Source of the DNA: Ignavibacteria bacterium
GTDB lineage: Bacteria; Bacteroidota; Ignavibacteria; Tepidaquicellales; Tepidaquicellaceae
Length of the DNA stretch: 64,000 bases
Assembly (NCBI GenBank): GCA_041649015.1
Contig: JBAZNU010000008.1
Span: 62,001 to 126,000, forward strand
Direction: 5' to 3'
The notes beneath the pieces are model-generated. The model made no database searches, was not told the DNA's origin, and saw nothing but the letters and a program-made list of their open reading frames with translations. Positions 17,891 to 25,955 of this stretch are shown here, one piece after another. Within the stretch, counting starts at the first letter, position 1. Each line of letters begins with the position of its first letter. Made by a program: the position numbers and the translations under genes.

Positions 17891-18055
17891 TATATATAGA
17901 GCTATATAAGGGCCATATGAAAGCTATATGATAGCTATTTGCGAGCTATATGCGTTCTATATAAATTTCATATAAACTCTATATGAACGCTATATGGAAA
18001 TATGGCATTTTCATGGTATGTTTATGGGATGTTGATGGTATGTTCATGGGATGTT
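17891..18055. repeat. Fifteen-unit tandem array with strict 11-bp period and drifting unit sequence
   Basis: The array is 165 bp, exactly 15 x 11, without a gap. Units at 17924 (CTATATGATAG), 17946 (CTATATGCGTT) and 17979 (CTATATGAACG) share CTATAT. From 18001 the core changes through TATGGCATTTT to units such as TATGGGATGTT (18023) and CATGGGATGTT (18045), still in the same register. No two neighbouring units are identical. It lies in the 621-bp gene-free interval between the FISUMP terminator and the T9SS gene island. Function unknown. Confidence 0.85.
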
Positions 18056-18116
18056 AAAATAAAGAATTGTTATTACATAAAATTACAAAGCAGTTCTTTT
18101 TTATAAACTGCACACC

Positions 18117-18142
18117 TGAATATTTCTCCTGGGAAATATTCA
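18117..18142. repeat. Perfect 10-bp inverted repeat, 6-nt loop
   Basis: TGAATATTTC (18117-18126) pairs with GAAATATTCA (18133-18142) around TCCTGG. No T-run follows directly. It could be a regulator operator or an RNA hairpin; nothing in the sequence decides. Confidence 0.45.
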
Positions 18143-18292
18143 ATTGTAAACTCACTACAAAGATACAAAAAATATAAATTAAAGTAAAGGAAAAAATTGA
18201 TATTGGATTAACAATTTTTCAATGATTTAAATATTAAGATTCTTTCGATTTTTCATACCTGATTCCGTACAAGCATTTTTTGCATTCTCAAA

Positions 18293-18436
18293 ATTTATAT
18301 TGAATAAATTGATTCAAATGTATAATTTATGTTAATAACGTTTTTTATAAATCAACTCATAAAAGACTATGAAAAAACTGATTTTCCTCCTCACAGCAGT
18401 TTTACTCGTAACCGCACAGCTATATTCACAATGGGT
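18293..18436 (+). repeat. Duplicated leader plus signal-peptide module, copy 1
   Basis: 144 bp: 76 bp upstream of the ATG at 18369 plus the first 22 codons. It matches 19681-19824 with only about six substitutions and no gaps. Identity ends just after the signal peptide (AQLYSQW), where the mature proteins diverge. Confidence 0.85.
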
Positions 18437-19649
18437 ATTACAGTCAACACCAACCACAAATGCACTCGAAGCAATTTTTGTTGTAAATGCAAACGTAATA
18501 TATGCAGCGGGTGATGATGAAACAATAATTAAAACAACAAACGGCGGTGTGAACTGGTTTTTGCTGCGTGAGAATGCAGCAGGTAAAGATTATCTTGACG
18601 TTTATTTTGTGAATGAAAATACGGGTGTAGCGGTTGGCGGGCTTTCCTCACCAATAAGAGTTGGTTTAATATCAAGAACTACAGACGGCGGTTTGCACTG
18701 GGTTGATTTTATTACAACTGACGGAAACTTTCTCGCTTTACAATTTGTAAATTCATTTACGGGATATCTTGGGGGCTGGGTGAATTCGGCTTCAATGTCA
18801 CCTGTTTTGAAAACTACAAATGCCGGTGTGACCTGGCTGGCGGCAGTGCCTTTCAACTGTTATGGTATTGAATGTTTTTCATTTTTAAATGAGACAACCG
18901 GTTTTGCAACAGGAAGCTATTCAGGCGGCGAGGCGATTTTCAAAACAACAAACGGCGGTTATTCGTGGACATTGCATTCAAACTTTGGCAATGGTTTCTG
19001 GCTTTGCTCGGTTTTCTTCGTGAACGCAAACACGGGCTGGGTTTCGGGAAATCAGTCTTCACCCTGGGGAGGTCTGCTGAGAAAAACAACTAATGGAGGT
19101 GTGAACTGGACTCATCAAACGAATGCGAATACGAATGAAACATACGAGTTGTACTTCCTGAATGAAAACACAGGCTGGGTTGCGGGGGATTCACCAAAAA
19201 TTCAAAAGACAACAAACGGCGGCGTGAACTGGTTTACGCAGTCAACACCATCAGGATGGTGGATGTGGGATATTCAGTTTATTAATGAAAACACCGGCTG
19301 GGCTGCGGGTTCACAAGGTAAGGTCTTTTTTACAATTAACGGCGGCGGAACGGTATCAGTGCAGAATATATCGACTGAAATACCTAATTCTTATTCGCTC
19401 AGTCAGAATTTTCCGAATCCGTTTAATCCGAGAACAGTTATCAGCTTTCAGCTTCCAGCGGTCAGTGATGTGATGCTAAAGGTTTATGATGTTACAGGGA
19501 AGGAAATTGCGACACTTGTGAATGAAAGGCTGCAGGCGGGATCGTATGAAACCACTTTTGACGGGAGCGGACTTAATAGCGGGGTGTATTTTTATAGACT
19601 AACTACGGATGGTTTTTCAGAAACGAAGAGGATGGTGCTAATTAAATAA
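18369..19649 (+). CDS. Secreted Ycf48/BNR-like beta-propeller with T9SS sorting domain
   Basis: A 426-residue exported protein. The signal peptide ends AQLYSQ (about residue 21). The body has some seven propeller blades of 40-50 residues, each with a turn such as TTNGGVNWF, TTDGGLHWV or TTNGGYSWT and a strand such as FVNENTGVAVGG or FLNENTGWVAGD, like the Ycf48/PSII-BNR propeller family. Residues from about 340 form the T9SS sorting domain (NFPNPFNPRT, then GKEIATLVNERL, ending ETKRMVLIK). The propeller is probably a surface binding module; no catalytic residues are evident. Its leader and signal peptide are duplicated in the next gene, and its sorting-domain DNA is shared with six other genes. 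Confidence 0.85.
   Translation: MKKLIFLLTAVLLVTAQLYSQWVLQSTPTTNALEAIFVVNANVIYAAGDDETIIKTTNGGVNWFLLRENAAGKDYLDVYFVNENTGVAVGGLSSPIRVGLISRTTDGGLHWVDFITTDGNFLALQFVNSFTGYLGGWVNSASMSPVLKTTNAGVTWLAAVPFNCYGIECFSFLNETTGFATGSYSGGEAIFKTTNGGYSWTLHSNFGNGFWLCSVFFVNANTGWVSGNQSSPWGGLLRKTTNGGVNWTHQTNANTNETYELYFLNENTGWVAGDSPKIQKTTNGGVNWFTQSTPSGWWMWDIQFINENTGWAAGSQGKVFFTINGGGTVSVQNISTEIPNSYSLSQNFPNPFNPRTVISFQLPAVSDVMLKVYDVTGKEIATLVNERLQAGSYETTFDGSGLNSGVYFYRLTTDGFSETKRMVLIK
19421..19649 (+). repeat. Sorting-domain DNA cassette, reference copy of seven
   Basis: About 230 bp encoding NPRTVISFQLPAVSDVM to the stop. Near-identical DNA recurs at about 20815-21043, 23312-23540, 24748-24976, 25678-25906, 28837-29065 and 30552-30780, each at the 3' end of a gene whose upstream part is different. 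The copy at 22083-22311 is related but diverged in its first third. Within the cassette CAG recurs exactly every 7 bp at 19435, 19442, 19449, 19456 and 19463. Confidence 0.85.
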
Positions 19650-19680
19650 ATTTTAAAATCTCAGCAGCGAAAGCCACGGG

Positions 19681-19824
19681 ATTTATATTGAATAAATTGA
19701 TTCAAATGTATAATTTATGTTAATAGTGTTTTTTAGAAATCAAACCATAAAAGACTATGAAAAAACTGATTTTCCTCCTCACCGCAGTTTTACTCGTAAC
19801 CGCACAGCTATATTCACAATGGGT
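19681..19824 (+). repeat. Duplicated leader plus signal-peptide module, copy 2
   Basis: Second copy of the 18293-18436 module, placed 76 bp upstream of the ATG at 19757 and running through codon 22. The differences are point changes, mostly in the 30 bp before the start codon. Confidence 0.85.
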
Positions 19825-21043
19825 TCAGCAGATATCACCAACCCCTGCTTCGCATTACAATATTCTTTTTCTGAATAGTCAGACGGGTTATATATCGTCC
19901 GTGAGTGGTATTATTTTAAAGACGACCGACGGAGGTACTAACTGGGATATGCCAACTCCAATTACATATTTAAATGTATTTGATATTTATTTCATCGATA
20001 TAAATACGGGTGTTGCGGTTTGCAGTAACACATCGACATTTAATTCATCTATTTATAAAACAACAAATGGCGGCACAAACTGGGTTTTAAAGTTTAGTGG
20101 AAGTCGAATTGCATTAAGAGGGGCACTTCAATTTATAAATTCTGATACCGGCTATGCAGGTGGATGGTCGATTGATACGGCCTTAGTAAAAACAACTGAC
20201 GGCGGAGAGAGCTGGCAAAGAGTTTACGTCAGCGGAGCTATAGGTATAGATAAGATTTGTTTCATCGATGCAAACACAGGGTATATGGCAGGGTATGGTA
20301 TGGATAGCAAACCTTCTGTGTTAAAGACAACGAACGGCGGTCTTAACTGGACGAAAATATATTCCCATTCAAATGCTATGATGTTTATGTCAATGTATTT
20401 TGTGAATGCTTACACAGGCTGGGTAGTGGGAACAAGTGCATCAAACCAAAGTTTAATTCAGAAAACAACAAATGCAGGTGTTAACTGGGTTGACCAGATG
20501 AACCAGCACCCTGCCAACTGGGAACTGTACAACATTGAAATGATAAATGAAAATACAGGATGGATAGTAGGAGATGCAGGTCAAATAATTAAAACCACAA
20601 ATGGAGGAACGAACTGGAGAGCACAGGTTGATCCTTCGCCGGGTCCTTATCAACCATTATATGCTGTTGATTTTAATAATGCCGATACAGGGTGGATAGT
20701 TGGAGGTAATGGAAGAATATATAAAACAACAAACGGCGGCGGAACGGTATCAGTGCAGAATATTTCGACTGAAATACCGTCTGCGTATTCATTAAAGCAA
20801 AACTATCCGAACCCGTTTAATCCGAGAACAGTTATCAGCTTTCAACTTCCAGCCGTCAGTAACGTGATGCTAAAGGTTTATGATGTTACTGGGAAAGAAG
20901 TTGCGACGCTTGTGAATGAAAGACTGCAGGCGGGTACGTACGAAACCACGTTTAACGGGAGCATACTTAATAGCGGCGTGTATTTTTACAGACTTACTAC
21001 GGATGGTTTTTCGGAAACGAAGAGGATGATGATGATAAAATAA
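19757..21043 (+). CDS. Secreted Ycf48/BNR-like beta-propeller with T9SS sorting domain
   Basis: 428 residues. The signal peptide is identical to that of the previous gene. Blade turns include TTDGGTNWD, TTNGGTNWV, TTDGGESWQ, TTNGGLNWT, TTNAGVNWV and TTNGGTNWR, with strands such as FIDANTGYMAGY and MINENTGWIVGD. The sorting domain starts at YSLKQNYPNPFNP (about 340) and ends ETKRMMMIK. Outside the first 22 codons and the sorting domain it is only distantly similar to its neighbour, so shared ends flank a divergent centre. Surface localisation is inferred from the sorting domain. Confidence 0.85.
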   Translation: MKKLIFLLTAVLLVTAQLYSQWVQQISPTPASHYNILFLNSQTGYISSVSGIILKTTDGGTNWDMPTPITYLNVFDIYFIDINTGVAVCSNTSTFNSSIYKTTNGGTNWVLKFSGSRIALRGALQFINSDTGYAGGWSIDTALVKTTDGGESWQRVYVSGAIGIDKICFIDANTGYMAGYGMDSKPSVLKTTNGGLNWTKIYSHSNAMMFMSMYFVNAYTGWVVGTSASNQSLIQKTTNAGVNWVDQMNQHPANWELYNIEMINENTGWIVGDAGQIIKTTNGGTNWRAQVDPSPGPYQPLYAVDFNNADTGWIVGGNGRIYKTTNGGGTVSVQNISTEIPSAYSLKQNYPNPFNPRTVISFQLPAVSNVMLKVYDVTGKEVATLVNERLQAGTYETTFNGSILNSGVYFYRLTTDGFSETKRMMMIK

Positions 21044-21096
21044 TTTACTAATCCCACTGAATGCTGGGGATTTTATAATTATTAAATCATAAAGAT

Positions 21097-22311
21097 ATGA
21101 AATATATATTTGTTGTTTTAGTAATGCTCATTACAATGAATGTAAGCGGGCAATGGCAAAATGCTTCAAACGGACTTTTAGGAGGTTCTGTATGCGGATT
21201 TACAACTATCGGTACTGATATATACACTGCAGCATCTTTTTTCACTGGTCCAGAAATTACTGACTCTTCCGGAATATTTCGTTCTACAAACAACGGTTTA
21301 AGCTGGACCCCAACAGCATTTTTTCCACTGCGAATAATAAATATATTCGCAAACGGTTCACGCTTGTTTGCCTGTACTAATAATCAAGGAACATATTACA
21401 CCGATAATTTTGGTGCAAGTTGGACTTCGATGAACTTAGAAATTAGTTCTTTCGGTTCGAACAGCACACATCTTTTTGCCACATCAAATCCCAATTTATT
21501 AGTATCAACTAATAACGGAACAAATTGGGCCACTATAAACTCAATTTACGGTCGATTGCTCATTAACGGAAGTAATGTTTATGTTTATGGTTCTAATTAT
21601 ATCAATATTTCTTCTAACAATGGTGTGAATTGGTCAACTTCATATTTATATACATATGAAATATCTTTAATGACAGCTTTAGGAAATGAACTTTATGCCG
21701 TAACTTATTCCTCAGGAATTATAAAATCTACAGACAATGGTTACACCTTTAATCAAACATCACAATTCAGCAGCTCAATCATAAAATCATTAATTGCATT
21801 TGGAACATGTGTAATTGCTGGAGCTTGGGGCAGTGGAATAATTATTTCAACAAATGGAGGTATATACTGGATACGTAAGAATGAGGGTTTTGATGGAGAC
21901 GATTATATAATAACAAATCTTTTGTATGCAAACGGTTATGTTCTTGCAGGTCGTGCTTATTATTCAAGTGGATTCCAATCATACAAAGTATGGAGAAGAG
22001 ACTTTCAGGAATTAGTATCTGTAAACGAAATATCATCTGCATTACCATCAAAGTATTCACTATCGCAAAACTATCCGAACCCGTTTAATCCGAGAACTAA
22101 AATTAGTTTTCAGTTGTCAGTTGTTAGTTTATCGACATTGAAAGTATTTGACATTACGGGAAAGGAAGTTGCGACGCTTGTGAATGAAAGGCTGCAGCCG
22201 GGGACGTATGAAACCACTTTTGACGGGAGCGGACTTAATAGCGGCGTGTATTTTTATAGACTGACGACGGATGGTTTTGCGGAGACGAAAAGGATGGTAT
22301 TAATAAAATAA
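21097..22311 (+). CDS. Secreted propeller-repeat protein with T9SS sorting domain
   Basis: 404 residues: signal peptide (about 1-19, ending MNVSGQ), then blades with STNNGLSWT, DNFGASWTS, STNNGTNWA, SSNNGVNWS, STDNGYTF and STNGGIYWI turns. The repeat spacing is about 38-40 residues, shorter than in the two preceding proteins. The sorting domain begins YSLSQNYPNPFNPRTKISFQLSVVSL, a variant first third compared with the cassette in neighbouring genes, while its last two thirds match them closely. That pattern fits partial gene conversion. No enzyme motif is seen. Confidence 0.82.
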   Translation: MKYIFVVLVMLITMNVSGQWQNASNGLLGGSVCGFTTIGTDIYTAASFFTGPEITDSSGIFRSTNNGLSWTPTAFFPLRIINIFANGSRLFACTNNQGTYYTDNFGASWTSMNLEISSFGSNSTHLFATSNPNLLVSTNNGTNWATINSIYGRLLINGSNVYVYGSNYINISSNNGVNWSTSYLYTYEISLMTALGNELYAVTYSSGIIKSTDNGYTFNQTSQFSSSIIKSLIAFGTCVIAGAWGSGIIISTNGGIYWIRKNEGFDGDDYIITNLLYANGYVLAGRAYYSSGFQSYKVWRRDFQELVSVNEISSALPSKYSLSQNYPNPFNPRTKISFQLSVVSLSTLKVFDITGKEVATLVNERLQPGTYETTFDGSGLNSGVYFYRLTTDGFAETKRMVLIK

Positions 22312-22316
22312 TTACC

Positions 22317-23540
22317 ATGAAAAAATTATTAGTAATCTTAGCAATGCTCTTATCAATGAACACTATTGCGCAGTGGATGCCAACATCTGCACCATTAGGC
22401 GGAACGGTTAATACATTAGTTTATTCAGAATCAAATATTTTTGCAGGAACACAATACAATGGAGTATTCTTATCAACTAACCATGGTACAAACTGGACTG
22501 TCAAAGGATTAATGGGTATGGAAATAACATCGCTTGCAGTATCAGGTTCAAACATATTTGCAGGTGCAAATAACAGCGGAGTATTTTTAACGACAAATAA
22601 TGGCTCCAACTGGACTGCTGTAAATAACGGTTTAAGCGGTCAAATCGTAAAGGCAGTTGCTGTAGTGGGCATGAATGTTCTTGCAGGAACCTATAACGGA
22701 GGAGTTTTCTTATCAACAAACAACGGAGCAAATTGGTCATCTGCCGGTTTAACAGAGAGAGGTATCTGGACATTTGCGGTTTCAGGAACAAGTATATATG
22801 CCGGAACATACAACACCGGTGGAGTATATTTATCAACTGATAACGGAGCGAACTGGTCCTTAAAAGGATTAAACAATATTCCCATTTGGTCACTTGCGGT
22901 TTCAAGTTCAAATATATATGCGGGTACAGACGGCAGTGTGTATTCATCGATAGATAATGGCACAAACTGGACGGAAAATGTATTAACAAGTGCAACCTTT
23001 AGAATCAGGAGTATTGTAATATCCGGCGATAGAATCTTTGCGGGATTTTCCGACCAGGATGCATTTCATGGTGATGGTGTATATTTATCTACAAATAACG
23101 GTGTAAACTGGATGAATAAAAATCAGGGATTCAACTACCCTCCACCTTCTATTCATTCATTACTTATTGTTAACAGCATTATATATGCAGGAGCATTTTC
23201 TAATACATCAGGGTCTGTATGGAAAAGAGAACTTTCCGAAATACTACAAATACAAATGATAAGCACTGAAATACCTTCAGCATTTTCACTATCGCAAAAT
23301 TATCCCAATCCATTTAATCCGAGAACAGTTATCAGCTTTCAGCTTCCAGCGGTCAGTGATGTGATGCTAAAGGTTTATGACGTTACAGGGAAAGAAGTTG
23401 CGACACTCGTGAATGAAAGACTGCAGGCGGGAACGTATGAAACCACTTTTGACGGGAGCGGACTTAATAGCGGGGTTTATTTTTATAGACTAAGCACACT
23501 TGATTTTACAGAAACAAAAAGGATGATTATGATTAAATAG
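22317..23540 (+). CDS. Secreted propeller-repeat protein with T9SS sorting domain
   Basis: 407 residues, starting 5 nt after the previous stop, so the two are probably co-transcribed. The signal peptide ends NTIAQ. The body consists of about seven 38-40-residue repeats of the type SLAVSGSNIFAGANNSGVF followed by LTTNNGSNWT. The last blade (KNQGFNYPPPSIHSLLIVNSIIYAGAF ... VWKRELSEI) recurs in the 684- and 683-residue proteins of this island. It ends with a cassette-type sorting domain (ETKRMIMIK). Probable surface protein, function unknown. Confidence 0.83.
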   Translation: MKKLLVILAMLLSMNTIAQWMPTSAPLGGTVNTLVYSESNIFAGTQYNGVFLSTNHGTNWTVKGLMGMEITSLAVSGSNIFAGANNSGVFLTTNNGSNWTAVNNGLSGQIVKAVAVVGMNVLAGTYNGGVFLSTNNGANWSSAGLTERGIWTFAVSGTSIYAGTYNTGGVYLSTDNGANWSLKGLNNIPIWSLAVSSSNIYAGTDGSVYSSIDNGTNWTENVLTSATFRIRSIVISGDRIFAGFSDQDAFHGDGVYLSTNNGVNWMNKNQGFNYPPPSIHSLLIVNSIIYAGAFSNTSGSVWKRELSEILQIQMISTEIPSAFSLSQNYPNPFNPRTVISFQLPAVSDVMLKVYDVTGKEVATLVNERLQAGTYETTFDGSGLNSGVYFYRLSTLDFTETKRMIMIK

Positions 23541-23576
23541 TCCGCCGTGGAGGACTTTACCGGAAGTCTTAGTTTA

Positions 23577-23600
23577 TCCCGATGTTCTTTATCGGGAATA
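23577..23600 (+). repeat. Hairpin between two T9SS genes
   Basis: ATCCCGAT pairs with ATCGGGAT-like sequence (TCCCGAT ... ATCGGGA) around a short loop, and a second GC-rich inverted repeat (CCCCG ... CGGGG) follows at about 23638-23660. These sit in the 146-bp gap before the gene at 23687 and could be transcript-ending or processing structures. Confidence 0.4.
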
Positions 23601-23686
23601 ACTAACAGTATCGGGATTATTATTGAAATAAATCAATCCCCGTTGTGAGAATAGCGGGGAATTTAAAAACATAAATTTTATGAGGA

Positions 23687-24976
23687 ATGAAAAAGTTAAT
23701 TGTTATACTTCTTATGTTGATTTGCAATGTTGCTATTTCTCAGACGGGTTGGTTTTTGCAAACAACTCCTACAACAAAAAATTTACTGGATATTTTCTTC
23801 ATAAATTCTCAGACAGGCTGGGCTTGCGGAGATTCGGGAAGAATTATAAAGACAACGAACGGCGGGAGTATCTGGACTGAGATACCTCCTTTTACAGTAA
23901 GCAAATTGAATGTAATAAGATTTTATAATTCCAATTTCGGATATGTAGCAGGGGGTTTGCAAACTCAGGATCCGTTTTGTATTGATAATGATATTCTTGC
24001 AAAGACTACAAACGGAGGAGAAACCTGGACAACGCTACTTTCAAATTCAACGTGGGATATCTTTTATGACCTTGCTGTCTTGAACAAAGATACAATTTTT
24101 GCAACTTATGCCGGTACAGATAATTTTTGTATGGGTTCATCAGGCGGAACGTACAGTTCATTCAACGGTGGCAGCAATTGGAATCAATTTGGCAATGGTT
24201 GGATGAAAGGAATCTCATTTATAAACTCAAGCACAGGATGGGCAACAACTTACAGTATTAGTGATGTAATGATTGGATTTTTTGGAGTTTTGAAAACTAC
24301 TAACACAGGTGTGAACTGGAATTTAGTATATGGTGATACTACCTTGGGAGGTTCATACATTGGAAAAATAAGATTCGTTGATGCAAATAATGGATATACT
24401 TTTAAGAGAATGCTTCGTAAAACAACAAATGGCGGTGTGAATTGGCAAATAGTTGATTCGGCAACTACATACTTTGTAAATAGTTTTGCTCTTGCTAACA
24501 AAGATACAATATGGATATTAAAAAATTCTAACTCAGTTTTAAGAACAAACAACAGCGGGGCTAACTGGATTCAGCAATTATCCGCGGGAGGTTTAAACTC
24601 AATTTATTTTCTCGATAAAAACTCAGGTTGGATTGCAGGCAACAACGGAATAATTTATACAACTGTGACGGGAGGTTTGACAGATGTTCAGAATATTTCA
24701 ACTGAGATTCCTTCAGTGTATTCATTAAAGCAAAACTATCCGAACCCGTTTAATCCGAGAACAGTTATCAGCTTTCAGCTTCCAGCGGTCAGTGATGTGA
24801 TGCTAAAGGTTTATGATGTTACAGGGAAGGAAGTTGCGACGCTTGTGAATGAGAGGCTGCAGGCGGGGACGTATGAAACTATTTTTGACGGGAGTGGACT
24901 GAATAGCGGGGTGTATTTTTATAGACTTACTACAGATGGTTTTTCGGAGACAAAAAGAATGGTATATTTAAAATAA
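23687..24976 (+). CDS. Secreted Ycf48/BNR-like beta-propeller with T9SS sorting domain
   Basis: 429 residues with signal peptide ending NVAISQ and a good GAGGA site 4-5 nt before the ATG. Blade turns are TTNGGSIWT, TTNGGETWT, SFNGGSNWN, TTNTGVNWN, TTNGGVNWQ and TNNSGANWI, with strands FINSQTGWACGD and FLDKNSGWIAGN. A Cys-containing insertion (DPFCIDNDILA; NFCMGSSGG) is special to this member. The sorting domain is a cassette copy (YSLKQNYPNPFNP ... ETKRMVYLK). Blade layout is closest to the proteins at 18369 and 19757. Confidence 0.84.
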   Translation: MKKLIVILLMLICNVAISQTGWFLQTTPTTKNLLDIFFINSQTGWACGDSGRIIKTTNGGSIWTEIPPFTVSKLNVIRFYNSNFGYVAGGLQTQDPFCIDNDILAKTTNGGETWTTLLSNSTWDIFYDLAVLNKDTIFATYAGTDNFCMGSSGGTYSSFNGGSNWNQFGNGWMKGISFINSSTGWATTYSISDVMIGFFGVLKTTNTGVNWNLVYGDTTLGGSYIGKIRFVDANNGYTFKRMLRKTTNGGVNWQIVDSATTYFVNSFALANKDTIWILKNSNSVLRTNNSGANWIQQLSAGGLNSIYFLDKNSGWIAGNNGIIYTTVTGGLTDVQNISTEIPSVYSLKQNYPNPFNPRTVISFQLPAVSDVMLKVYDVTGKEVATLVNERLQAGTYETIFDGSGLNSGVYFYRLTTDGFSETKRMVYLK

Positions 24977-24982
24977 TAAATT

Positions 24983-25906
24983 ATGAATAAGATAATATTT
25001 GTTTTATTGCAGATAATATTTATTACTATGATCTCAAAAGCAGCAGATACAGTTTCTGCCAAATATTTACCCCTTGCCGTCGGGAATAAATGGGTGTATT
25101 TAAAAGCATCTTCAATGGGTGGTTCTTATATCTATTCAATTACCGTAACACAAATTACAAAAGATACTGTTATTAATAACAGAAAATATTTCTATACAAA
25201 CATTATCCCTTCAGTTTCCGCATACTGGATTCGTTATGATTCCACTAATGGACAAATTAAAATGTACGCAAATTATGCTCCAGATTGTAATTATGAACGA
25301 ATGTATTATGATTTGTCGGTTAATGTAGGCGATTCCTGCAATAATTCGTATATGCCATGTACAATGAATAATTATTATTGCACTCAGATAAAGGACACCT
25401 CACTTTTCGGAATAATTACGCGAATAAAAACCTATTATTACTCATTTTCGATACATAATGGTGGTAGTACAAAGACAGAAAATTTTGCGAAAAACATTGG
25501 TTGCTATTCTGATATTTCACATGTAGCAAGTGTCTACGGTCAAAATCATAACATTTACACTTTGAAAGGCTTTGTAATTAACGGCCAATTATACGGCGAT
25601 ACAACTTTAACATTTATTAATACAATTAGTACAAATATCCCGGGGAAATATTCACTATCGCAAAACTATCCGAACCCCTTTAATCCGAGAACAGTTATCA
25701 GCTTTCAGCTTCCAGCGGTCAGTGATGTGATGCTAAAGGTTTATGATGTTACAGGGAAAGAAGTTACGACGCTTGTGAATGAAAGTTTACAGCCGGGGAC
25801 GTATGAAACCACTTTTGACGGGAGTGGACTGAATAGCGGTGTGTATTTTTATAAACTGATTGCGGATGGTTTTACAGAGACGAAACGAATGTTATTAGTA
25901 AAATAA
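24983..25906 (+). CDS. Secreted non-propeller protein with T9SS sorting domain
   Basis: 307 residues, 6 nt after the preceding stop. Signal peptide about 1-20 (ending ISKA). The mature part (about 21-215) begins KYLPLAVGNKWVYLKAS, an opening seen in other T9SS-exported proteins of this kind, and is rich in Tyr, Asn and Ser with several Cys (YAPDCNY, DSCNNSY, MPCTMNNYYC). It looks all-beta, and no family function is recognised. The sorting domain is a cassette copy ending ETKRMLLVK, with two changes in the middle (EVTTLVNESLQPG). Confidence 0.78.
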   Translation: MNKIIFVLLQIIFITMISKAADTVSAKYLPLAVGNKWVYLKASSMGGSYIYSITVTQITKDTVINNRKYFYTNIIPSVSAYWIRYDSTNGQIKMYANYAPDCNYERMYYDLSVNVGDSCNNSYMPCTMNNYYCTQIKDTSLFGIITRIKTYYYSFSIHNGGSTKTENFAKNIGCYSDISHVASVYGQNHNIYTLKGFVINGQLYGDTTLTFINTISTNIPGKYSLSQNYPNPFNPRTVISFQLPAVSDVMLKVYDVTGKEVTTLVNESLQPGTYETTFDGSGLNSGVYFYKLIADGFTETKRMLLVK

Positions 25907-25955
25907 ATTCTCGGTGAAAACAATTGAAATGTTTAATTTGTAATATTTGAATAAA

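Larger units (their letters stand above)
17804..18292. other. Gene-free interval between FISUMP genes and the T9SS island
   Basis: No credible ORF. It holds the 15-unit array (17891-18055), a small inverted repeat GCAGTT/AACTGC near 18089-18112, the hairpin at 18117-18142 and otherwise AT-rich sequence, followed by the duplicated leader at 18293. Confidence 0.6.

Noticed and set aside
17891..18055. CRISPR array
   Set aside because: The period is only 11 bp, there is no constant repeat with unique spacers of 25-40 bp, and no cas gene is present.
22501..22995. A 164-codon minus-strand frame inside a propeller gene
   Set aside because: It is the antisense of repeated STNNG and AVSGxNIFAG codons; the product is a Leu/Arg/His-rich repeat typical of shadow frames.
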